This document shows positions 1 through 5,155 of a stretch of DNA of 5,155 nt, piece after piece. The stretch spans positions 1 through 5,155 of the forward strand of contig CAAGIT010000015.1 in NCBI GenBank assembly GCA_900769995.1, written 5' to 3'. Position 1 is the first letter of the stretch. The number at the start of each line of letters is the position of its first letter. Source of the stretch: an uncultured Oscillospiraceae bacterium. Lineage in GTDB: Bacteria > Bacillota > Clostridia > Oscillospirales > Oscillospiraceae. Made by a program: the position numbers and the translations under genes. The notes beneath the pieces are model-generated. The model did no database searches, had not been told where the DNA came from, and saw only the letters and a list, made by a program, of their open reading frames with translations.

Positions 1-1949
1 CATGCACCACCTGCGTTTCCGGTGAAGATGGCGATCATGATGGAACAGATGGTGGAGCCGATGAGGATGCCGCCGACGAACTTCGGCCCGAAGATAAAGC
101 CGGCAGCCACGGGCACCAGAATGGCCAGCATGGAGGGAACCTTCATCTCGCCGATGGCACCCTTGGAGGAGATCTCAATACAGGTCTTGTAGTCCGGCTT
201 TGCCTTGCCGGTGAGGATACCGGGTATCTCCCGGAACTGACGGCGAACCTCGTCCACCATCTTCCGTGCAGCCTTGGCTACCGCCTCAATGAGCATACCG
301 GAGAAGAGGAAGGGGAGAGCACCGCCCACGATCGCGCCTGCCAGGGTCATGGGTTCAATCAGGTTCAGAATCAGTTCGGTATTGAAATCGTTGTAGGAGT
401 AGAGGTAGGAGATCATCAGCGCAAGTGCCGCCAGAGCACCGGAGCCGATGGCAAAGCCCTTGCCGATGGCTGCCGTGGTGTTGCCCACGGAGTCCAGAGT
501 ATCCGTGATTTTCCGAACCTCGGGATCCAGTCCGGACATCTCTGCAATGCCGCCGGCGTTATCCGAGATGGGACCATAGGTATCCACCGAGACCGTGGCG
601 GTGACGAAGGACAGCATACCCATTGCCGCCATGGCAACGCCGTACATACCGGAAACGTAATAGGAGATGATGATGCCCGCACCCAAAACAATGCAGGGCG
701 CCATGCAGGATTTCATACCCAGCGCCAGACCTTGGGTGATGGTCAGTGCGGAGCCTTCCAGTGACGCATGGGCCAGATTTCGGGTCGGCTTAAAGTCAGC
801 GGAGGTGTAGCGCTCGGCGATCATGCCGATGATCACGCCCGCAATTACGCCGACGGCGGCGGCGATCCACGGTGACAGCCAACTACAGGAGAAACCGAGA
901 ATGCTCTTCAGCGATGCCGCGTCAAAGCTGCGGAAGGTGAACATGGAGATGAAGAAGCCCAAAACGATCGTCAGAGCGGAAGCCACATAGGTCGATCCGT
1001 TGAGATCCTTATGGGGATCCTTAGACATCCGCTTTTTGAACAGCAGGAAGGCGATACCGACACAGCAGGCGATCAGACCGACCGAGACAAAGATCATCGG
1101 GAACATGATGAGCTTTTTCAGCAGTGCCGTGGTCATGCCGGTGTTTTCCGCCAAAGATTTGGAGAACATATGGTATGCCAGAATGATACCGGAGGAGATG
1201 GCACCGACAAAGCTCTCCAGCAGGTCGGAGCCAAGACCCGCCACATCGCCCACATTGTCGCCCACGTTGTCGGCGATGGTTGCGGGGTTGCGGGGGTCGT
1301 CTTCGGGAATGTGGGCCTCCGTTTTGCCCACCAGATCGGCGCCCATATCTGCGGCCTTGGTGTAGATGCCGCCGCCGACACGGTTGAACATGGCGACAAT
1401 GGAGCAGCCCAGGGCATAGCCGGAGAGCGTCATCGTAAAGGGGCAGAAATGCAGCCCCAGCAGGTTGGTGTAGCTCGCCTCCGTGATGTCAAGCTGACCC
1501 ATGGCAATGCCGAAAACGAGATAGACCGCAAACAGGCCCAACAGAGCAAAGCCACCGACGCACAGTCCCATGACAGAGCCGCCCCGGAAGGCAACCTTCA
1601 CCGTTTCGCCGATGTCGCGGGTCTGCTGCGCCCGGTTGGCAACGCGCACATTGGCATAGGTAGCGATCTTCATGCCGATGAAGCCCGCACAGCCCGACAT
1701 AATGCTGCCGACGAGCAGTGCTACCGCCGCATGCCAGGTGGTAATGACGGCAAGCAGAACCGCCACCACAGCCACGACCAAATAAAGAATTTTATACTCA
1801 TAGTGGATAAATGCATTGGCGCCGACGCGGATTGCGGCGGCAATTTCCTGCATTTTTTCGTTGCCTTCCGGCATACGCTTTACGATGATGAAATTGAACG
1901 CCGCAAAGCAAAGTGCCAAAACTGCGGCAATCATCACAAGATAAATCAT
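1..1949 (-). CDS. hppA: Membrane-bound ion-translocating pyrophosphatase, K+-dependent, probably Na+-pumping (C-terminus cut by window edge)
   Basis: This polytopic membrane enzyme hydrolyses cytoplasmic pyrophosphate and uses the energy to move Na+ and/or H+ across the membrane. I read 649 codons from ATG at 1947-1949. The N-terminus (MIYLVMIAAVLALCF) is a first membrane helix, as in the family. The catalytic signatures are present: GGGIYTKAADMGADLVGK at residues 192-209, EDDPRNPATIADNVGDNVGD at 216-235, and VDTYGPISDNAGG at 455-467. In GNTTAAIGKG (489-498), Ala493 and Gly496 are the residues typical of K+-dependent enzymes; K+-independent ones have Lys and Thr there. On the ion gate helix, DLLES places Glu245 three residues after Asp242. 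This is the arrangement of Thermotoga Na+-PPase (D243/E246) and not of plant H+-PPase (Glu at +7), so Na+ transport is inferred. The reading stops in NAGGA plus a partial codon, where the family continues W-D-N-A-K-K, so only the tail is missing. No frameshift was seen. Transcription diverges from the SLH operon. Confidence 0.97.
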   Translation of the reverse strand, partial: MIYLVMIAAVLALCFAAFNFIIVKRMPEGNEKMQEIAAAIRVGANAFIHYEYKILYLVVAVVAVLLAVITTWHAAVALLVGSIMSGCAGFIGMKIATYANVRVANRAQQTRDIGETVKVAFRGGSVMGLCVGGFALLGLFAVYLVFGIAMGQLDITEASYTNLLGLHFCPFTMTLSGYALGCSIVAMFNRVGGGIYTKAADMGADLVGKTEAHIPEDDPRNPATIADNVGDNVGDVAGLGSDLLESFVGAISSGIILAYHMFSKSLAENTGMTTALLKKLIMFPMIFVSVGLIACCVGIAFLLFKKRMSKDPHKDLNGSTYVASALTIVLGFFISMFTFRSFDAASLKSILGFSCSWLSPWIAAAVGVIAGVIIGMIAERYTSADFKPTRNLAHASLEGSALTITQGLALGMKSCMAPCIVLGAGIIISYYVSGMYGVAMAAMGMLSFVTATVSVDTYGPISDNAGGIAEMSGLDPEVRKITDTLDSVGNTTAAIGKGFAIGSGALAALALMISYLYSYNDFNTELILNLIEPMTLAGAIVGGALPFLFSGMLIEAVAKAARKMVDEVRRQFREIPGILTGKAKPDYKTCIEISSKGAIGEMKVPSMLAILVPVAAGFIFGPKFVGGILIGSTICSIMIAIFTGNAGGA

Positions 1950-1966
1950 AATTTTTCTGTCACCAT
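1946..1966 (-). other. Possible six-codon leader ORF overlapping the hppA start (ATGA)
   Basis: Minus-strand ATG at 1964-1966 opens a reading frame MVTEKL that ends in TGA at 1946-1948. The stop overlaps the hppA ATG (1947-1949) in the classic ATGA arrangement seen in translationally coupled genes. The purine-rich AGGAAGGA lies immediately upstream, so ribosome loading here and re-initiation at hppA is possible. The spacing from the site to this ATG is very short (4 nt if only the distal AGGA is used), and an ORF this short can arise by chance. Function is conjecture. Confidence 0.25.
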
Positions 1967-1974
1967 TCCTTCCT
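1967..1974 (-). promoter_or_regulatory. Shine-Dalgarno-like AGGAAGGA upstream of hppA, unusually distant from the start
   Basis: On the minus strand AGGAAGGA is the only good ribosome-binding sequence near the hppA start, but it ends 17 nt before the ATG at 1949, longer than the usual 5-10 nt. The ATG at 1949 is still preferred, because the protein begins there as in homologues and no in-frame ATG, GTG or TTG lies between the site and 1949. The site sits directly against a six-codon ORF (ATG at 1964-1966) that overlaps the hppA start, which may explain the spacing. Confidence 0.6.
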
Positions 1975-1987
1975 GATTTTGTGTTCG

Positions 1988-2005
1988 GGAGGAAGCAAAT
2001 CCTCC
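1988..2005 (-). promoter_or_regulatory. Hairpin at the 5' end of the hppA leader
   Basis: A perfect 6-bp inverted repeat, ggagga / tcctcc, surrounds a 6-nt loop. It lies about three bases after the predicted hppA transcription start near 2008, so it would form a stem at the mRNA 5' end. It is not followed by a T run on either strand, so it does not read as a terminator. A role in mRNA stability, or in masking the GGAGGA as a decoy ribosome site, is possible but unproven. Confidence 0.45.
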
Positions 2006-2014
2006 ACAATATAT

Positions 2015-2043
2015 AATATACTCAAATTGCCGAGCTTCTTCAA
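2015..2043 (-). promoter_or_regulatory. Predicted sigma-A promoter of hppA
   Basis: On the minus strand the -35 box is TTGAAG (2043-2038), followed by a 17-bp spacer and a TATATT -10 box (2020-2015); each box matches its consensus at five and five of six bases respectively, give or take the last -35 base. The start point would fall near 2008, giving a leader of about 59 nt before hppA. The end of the spacer plus -10 (GCAATTTGAGTATATT) nearly repeats that of the divergent promoter at 2204-2232. Confidence 0.65.
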
Positions 2044-2109
2044 TTCGCAAGAACCACAAATTACTCCGCGACATTTCGCTGTTTTGCACATAACTCTGGA
2101 CATTGCCGC

Positions 2110-2148
2110 AACGGACGGCAGGGAGCGGTTTATATCCCTGCCACCGTT
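2110..2148. repeat. Interrupted inverted repeat midway between the divergent promoters
   Basis: The arms are aacgg (2110-2114) with ccgtt (2144-2148), and ggcaggga (2117-2124) with tcccctgcc-type complement TCCCTGCC (2135-2142). The inner stem is 8 bp around a 10-nt loop; the outer stem is 5 bp; they are separated by a 2/1 internal loop. It is GC-rich inside an otherwise AT-rich intergenic region. Neither side has a T tract, so it is not a normal intrinsic terminator. It lies roughly equidistant from the two -35 boxes and could be a shared operator, a DNA cruciform or a degenerate mobile-repeat remnant. It is outside both predicted transcripts. Confidence 0.6.
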
Positions 2149-2153
2149 ATTTC

Positions 2154-2170
2154 GTATCATTATGATTCGT
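2154..2170. repeat. AT-rich near-palindrome, possible operator
   Basis: The sequence cg-t-ATCAT-t-ATGAT-t-cg is symmetric around one central base, with a single mismatched pair inside the flanking cg/cg. It lies 34 bp upstream of the -35 box of the SLH-operon promoter, a plausible site for a dimeric regulator. It does not match a Fur or PerR box well enough to name a protein. Short AT-rich palindromes are common by chance. Confidence 0.25.
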
Positions 2171-2203
2171 TTATGCAAAAGTGAGAAAAAACCGAAACCA
2201 GAC

Positions 2204-2232
2204 TTGAAATTCTCAAGCAAATTGAGTATAAT
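2204..2232 (+). promoter_or_regulatory. Predicted sigma-A promoter of the SLH protein-protease operon
   Basis: The -35 box TTGAAA (2204-2209), an exact 17-bp spacer and a perfect TATAAT -10 box (2227-2232) make this the best promoter match in the window. The start point would be near 2239, leaving a leader of about 118 nt. TTGA/TCAA half-sites recur through it: CTTGA at 2203, TCAAG at 2213 and TTGAG at 2222 form two overlapping inverted repeats with 5-bp gaps. These could bind a regulator over the promoter. Confidence 0.8.
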
Positions 2233-2238
2233 TATCCA

Positions 2239-2356
2239 ATATTTGGCAGGCACGATGCAGCAGGAAGACTTTGGGGAATCTTGTACTGCACACCGCGTAA
2301 AATTGTGCAAATTTTCATTTTTGCAACTGCCAAAGAAAGAGATAAGGAGGTAAAAT
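2239..2356 (+). promoter_or_regulatory. Structured 5' leader of the SLH-protease operon, possible cis-regulatory RNA
   Basis: TTTGGCAG (2242-2249), only a few bases after the predicted start, is perfectly complementary to CTGCCAAA (2327-2334), closing a domain of about 93 nt. Inside, TGCAG (2256-2260) pairs with CTGCA (2286-2290), with a nested AAGA (2265-2268)/TCTT (2279-2282), and TGCAAA (2306-2311) pairs with TTTGCA (2320-2325). A competing hairpin, TGCACA (2287-2292) with TGTGCA (2304-2309), excludes both internal helices. The domain ends 9 nt before the ribosome-binding site. I do not recognise a known riboswitch class, see no clear anti-Shine-Dalgarno element, and see no terminator in it. 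A regulatory role is inference from complementarity alone. Confidence 0.4.
2344..2350 (+). promoter_or_regulatory. Ribosome-binding site of the SLH protein gene
   Basis: AAGGAGG is a full-strength Shine-Dalgarno sequence with 6 nt to the ATG at 2357. It fixes the start of the SLH protein at that ATG, which is followed at once by a standard signal peptide. Confidence 0.9.
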
Positions 2357-3646
2357 ATGAAACGAATCAAACGATGGCTCGTTTTGGCGCTGGCTGCGGT
2401 CATGGTGCTCGGCTGCACTACTCCCGCGTTTGCCGCCGAAGGCGAGTCACCCGTCTGCCTGCGTATGCCCAAAACGGTTCCGACAGATTCGACCGTTAAG
2501 GTCGAGCTTCTGGCTGCCGTAGCGGACACTGTTGCAGACGGCAAGCTGGTGATCAGCTATGACGCAGAGAAGCTGATCTATGTTGACGCACAGGCCGGTG
2601 AAGCGTGGAGCGATCCTGCCAAGGTCGTCCTTTCTGTCAACAGCGACGAGGCAGGAAAGCTGATTCTTGCTTTTGCTGCGCCGACCGCTGCGAGTGCAGA
2701 CACGCTGTTCACACTGCGCTTTACCGCTGCTTCGGCGGGCAATGCGGCTGTTGCCATTACGGACGGCTATGTCTCCGATGTGGAGGAAACGCCTGCCGAT
2801 GAGAGCACGACGGAGATCCTGACGCCTGTCGGACACGCGGTCGTGTTCCAAGCGGGCAGCCACGGCGTTTTTGCCGGCGGTGAGACCACGCTGACCGTGG
2901 AGGTTACCGATGGAGAAACGCTCGAGGGCAAGATCCCCGAGGTCATTCCTCACGGCGGCTTCACCCTGAGAGGCTGGAAGGATGAGGATGGCACGGTGTT
3001 CAAGGATGATGCCATTGCCTTTCTGAAAATCACAAAGGCGATGACGCTGACTGCCGTGTACTCCGGCAAGTGTGATGGCGGTGTGGACTGCCCGAGTGCG
3101 AAGTTCACCGACCTTTCCGCTACGGGCGAGCTGCACGCTGCGATCGACTTTGTTGTGGAGCGCGCCTATATGCTCGGCGTATCCGATACCGAGTTTGCGC
3201 CCGCGAAGCAGATGAGCCGTGCGATGCTCGTCACAGTGCTCTACCGCATGGCAGGCGCTCCCGCACAGAGTGCCAAGTGCAGCTTTACGGATGTGAAGGC
3301 AAGCGCGTGGTACTATGACGCAGTCATCTGGGCAACGGAAAATGAGATCACCAACGGCGTGAGTGACAGCTTGTTTGCACCCGACGCAAAGCTGACCCGT
3401 GAGCAGCTTGTCACCTTCCTGTACCGCTACGCTAAGCTGAACGGCGAGGCAGGTGAGGCGGACGGCTCGCTGGACGCTTTCACGGACGCTTCTCAGATCT
3501 CGAGCTATGCCGTTGAAGCGTTCCGCTGGGCAATCGCCAACGGCGTGATCAAGGGAACCGGTGAAAACACCCTCTCCCCGCAGGGTGCGGTGCCGCGTGA
3601 GCAGTTTGCGCTCGTGCTCTACCGCCTGCTGAACGAAAATGACTGA
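2357..3646 (+). CDS. Secreted SLH-domain cell-surface protein with cohesin-like and InlB-B-repeat-like modules
   Basis: The 429-residue protein is exported and likely held on the cell wall through SLH domains binding secondary cell-wall polysaccharide. Residues 1-26 form a signal peptide (KRIKR, hydrophobic core, cleavage after AFA). Residues about 40-142 resemble a cohesin-type beta-sandwich (DSTVKVELLAAV, LVISYDAEKLIYVDA, LFTLRFTAASAG); this call is moderate. Residues about 160-236 resemble an InlB B-repeat (GFTLRGWKDEDGTVF, then MTLTAVYSGK). A CDGGVDCPS segment (239-247) leads into three SLH domains at about 249-299, 309-358 and 375-425. Their conserved TRAE-like motifs read SRAM, TREQ and PREQ, the first being the most divergent. 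There is no sortase signal. Cys20 in VLGC resembles a weak lipobox, but the AFA site fits better. It is the first gene of an operon, 16 nt before a subtilase gene. The partner of the cohesin-like domain is unknown; a scaffold or adhesin role is inferred. Confidence 0.93.
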   Translation: MKRIKRWLVLALAAVMVLGCTTPAFAAEGESPVCLRMPKTVPTDSTVKVELLAAVADTVADGKLVISYDAEKLIYVDAQAGEAWSDPAKVVLSVNSDEAGKLILAFAAPTAASADTLFTLRFTAASAGNAAVAITDGYVSDVEETPADESTTEILTPVGHAVVFQAGSHGVFAGGETTLTVEVTDGETLEGKIPEVIPHGGFTLRGWKDEDGTVFKDDAIAFLKITKAMTLTAVYSGKCDGGVDCPSAKFTDLSATGELHAAIDFVVERAYMLGVSDTEFAPAKQMSRAMLVTVLYRMAGAPAQSAKCSFTDVKASAWYYDAVIWATENEITNGVSDSLFAPDAKLTREQLVTFLYRYAKLNGEAGEADGSLDAFTDASQISSYAVEAFRWAIANGVIKGTGENTLSPQGAVPREQFALVLYRLLNEND

Positions 3647-3652
3647 GGAAGG
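3645..3652 (+). promoter_or_regulatory. Ribosome-binding site of the subtilase gene, overlapping the upstream stop
   Basis: GAGGAAGG begins inside the TGA stop of the SLH gene (3644-3646) and lies 10 nt from the ATG at 3663, or 13 nt from the second in-frame ATG at 3666. The 3663 start is preferred on spacing. The overlap and the absence of any promoter or terminator in the 16-nt gap indicate co-transcription and perhaps coupled translation. Confidence 0.75.
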
Positions 3653-3662
3653 CAGGTACATA

Positions 3663-5128
3663 ATGATGAAGAAAAGAATTCTTTCCCTGCTTCTTGCAGC
3701 TATCATGGTCATCGGCTGCCTCCCCACAGCCTTTGCCGCAGAGAGCGGATTTGCCTTTGATCCCGCTCCCGTCGAAGAGATCGACACCACGGGACCGATG
3801 TCCCTTCCTGCACAGAACAGCTCCTCGAACGAGGACTCCGGCTTTGCTCCCGCACAGGGTGAGACGGAGGAGCCTGCCGAGGATACCGATTTGACGAAGT
3901 TTGTGCCGTCCGAGACGACCCGCTTCTCCGAAACCGAAGCCGCGCAGCTCTACGCCGCAGACGATGAAGTCACCTTCATCGTGGTCGTGGAGGAAAAGCC
4001 GCTGCTGGCGGAATTCTCTGCCGCCGACATCGCGGCACAGACCGGTGCGGTTGCCAAACGGCAGAAACAGCAGCTTCTGCACCTGAATGCGGTCAAGAGC
4101 AGCGTCAAGACCGCGCTCAAGAGCGAAACCGCTTATGAGATCGGCTACACTTACACCATTGCCACAACCGGCTTCTCCGTGAGCACCGCGTTCGGCAACA
4201 AGGCTGCTCTGGAAGCGCTTGACGGCGTCAAGAGCGTCTATGTCGCGCCGACGTTCTCCCTGCCGGAGGATACCTTGGGCAGCAATGTCAGCCCGATGAC
4301 GAGCAACGCTTCAACGATGATCGGCGCAAATGCACTCAATGCGTCCGGCTATACCGGAAAGGGTATGCGCATTGCCATCCTTGACACGGGCATTCTGGTC
4401 ACCCATCCCAGCTTCGGCGCACTGTCTGAGGACAAGCTGGAGGATCCGATTACCCGTGAGAGCGTGGAGGAGATTTGGGATACGCTGAACGCCAGCGGGC
4501 GTACCAGCCAGCTCAATAAATCCTATTACAACACCAAGCTTCCCTTTGTGTTCAACTATGTCAGCGGCTCGTTTGACGTAAGCAACACCTACGCCGGCAG
4601 CGACCACGGCACCCATGTTGCCGGTATCGCGGCTGCGAACCGGACGGAGGATTCCACCGTCATCGGTATTGCGCCGGACGCACAGATTGTTGTCATGCAG
4701 GTCTTTGAACAGGGTGGCGGTGCCGGATGGGACACCATCATGGCAGCCTTGGAGGACTGCGTCCGCCTGGAGGTTGACAGCGTCAACCTGTCTCTGGGCT
4801 CCGCAGCGGGCTTCACCGATGCCGATGAGGATATGCTTGCGATGATGCAGCTCTTCCAGGAATCGGATATTCAGCTCCTGATCGCCGCCGGCAACGACAC
4901 CAACAATGCCTACAACAACAACTGGGGTCTGAACAGAAACCTCGTCACCGATCCGGATATCGGTCTGATGGGCACGCCCGCGAGCTATTCCGCCGCGCTG
5001 GCAGTCGCTTCTGCCGACAATGACGGCGCGACTCAGCTCTACTTCACCGTCGGCGGTGAGGACATCGGCTACACCGATACCGCGAGAAGCACCGACACGA
5101 TCTTTATCAACAGCTTCCTCGGCAAGAC
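3663..5128 (+). CDS. Secreted subtilisin-family (S8) serine protease, C5a-peptidase/lactocepin-like, N-terminal part only
   Basis: This is an exported endopeptidase of the Asp-His-Ser family, with 488 genuine codons before the contig ends. Residues 1-25 are a signal peptide cleaved after AFA. Residues about 30-80 are an acidic, Pro/Ser-rich linker. Residues about 103-199 look like an I9-type propeptide (VTFIVVVEEKPLL, a charged helix, TGFSVSTAF, ALEALDGVKSVYVAPTF), expected to chaperone folding and be removed. In the catalytic domain, Asp241 sits in AILDTG, His315 in DHGTHVAG, and the oxyanion Asn411 in IAAGN. A 74-residue Asp-His spacing and GTPASYSAALAVASADN (437-453) followed by YFTVGGEDIGY fit cell-envelope subtilases with an inserted PA domain. 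The GTSMA Ser motif would lie beyond the window, so activity cannot be confirmed. Relatives often exceed 1000 residues, and C-terminal SLH domains are possible. The apparent residues after 488 are adapter-derived. Confidence 0.93.
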
Positions 5129-5155
5129 AGATCGGAAGAGCACACGTCTGAACTC
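5129..5155 (+). other. Illumina TruSeq adapter sequence at the contig end (artefact)
   Basis: The final 27 bases begin AGATCGGAAGAGC and continue exactly as the standard TruSeq read-1 adapter. They are not genomic. Read in the protease frame they give the tell-tale peptide DRKSTRLNS that contaminates many database proteins. The genuine sequence ends at about 5128, with an uncertainty of a base or two where genome and adapter could match by chance. Confidence 0.97.

Noticed and set aside
1..30. Adapter or chimeric sequence at the left edge
   Set aside because: The bases encode the conserved NAGGA(W) end of the pyrophosphatase in frame, so the left edge is genuine sequence.
1011..1976. A 321-codon open frame on the plus strand opposite hppA
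   Set aside because: It is antisense to a clearly conserved gene, has no ribosome site, and its His/Gln/Arg/Asp-rich translation is that of a complement of a membrane-protein gene.
2110..2148. Intrinsic terminator
   Set aside because: The stem is strong but no T tract follows on either strand, and neither flanking gene is transcribed toward it.
1979..2353. A 124-codon plus-strand frame filling the intergenic region
   Set aside because: It would start at TTG without a ribosome site, and it contains both predicted promoters, the central inverted repeat and the structured leader. The peptide has no recognisable features.
2239..2356. A known riboswitch class (c-di-GMP, cobalamin, SAM, glycine, T-box)
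   Set aside because: None of the conserved core sequences I know for these classes is present, so only a generic structured leader is reported.
1960..2544. A 194-codon minus-strand frame from inside the SLH gene through the intergenic region
   Set aside because: It begins antisense to the signal-peptide gene, lacks a ribosome site and crosses the hppA promoter. No family is recognisable.
2447..3790. A 447-codon open frame on the minus strand opposite the SLH gene
   Set aside because: It is fully antisense to a domain-confirmed gene and spans the junction with the protease gene. The translation shows no recognisable domain and is explained by GC-biased codon use on the real strand.

Overview
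The window looks like one end of a short-read contig from a Gram-positive anaerobe of the Clostridia, most likely an Oscillospiraceae/Ruminococcaceae-type gut bacterium. The grounds are a K+-dependent membrane pyrophosphatase, an S-layer-homology (SLH) surface protein with the Cys-rich lead-in common in that group, strong Shine-Dalgarno sites, and moderately GC-rich genes around an AT-rich intergenic region. The taxonomic placement is inference. The last 27 bases are Illumina adapter, not genome, so the biological sequence stops at about 5128.

Layout. Positions 1-1949 (minus strand) carry nearly all of hppA, a membrane ion-pumping pyrophosphatase, cut at the left edge just before its C-terminal tail. 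Positions 1950-2356 are a divergent intergenic region with a promoter on each strand. The hppA promoter (2015-2043) and the SLH-operon promoter (2204-2232) both have a TTGAA(A/G) -35 box, a 17-bp spacer and a TATAAT-like -10 box, and they share a 14/16 identical core. Midway between them is a large interrupted inverted repeat (2110-2148). The leader before the SLH gene (about 2239-2356) can fold into a closed multi-helix structure with at least one competing hairpin. The hppA leader has a small hairpin at its predicted 5' end and a six-codon ORF overlapping the hppA start as ATGA.

Positions 2357-3646 (plus strand) encode a 429-residue secreted protein: signal peptide, cohesin-like beta-sandwich, InlB-B-repeat-like module, and three SLH domains. 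After a 16-nt gap, 3663 to the contig end encodes the N-terminal part of a large secreted subtilisin-family (S8) protease of the C5a-peptidase/lactocepin type. Its Asp and His catalytic residues and oxyanion Asn are present; the Ser lies beyond the window. The two plus-strand genes form an operon for wall-anchored, exported proteins. hppA is a divergent housekeeping/energy-conservation gene that links PPi hydrolysis to Na+ (possibly also H+) export.

No tRNA, rRNA, CRISPR array, insertion sequence or convincing intrinsic terminator was seen. Nothing proves a wholly new system. The most unusual material is the intergenic regulatory region and the cohesin-like/SLH protein paired with a protease.
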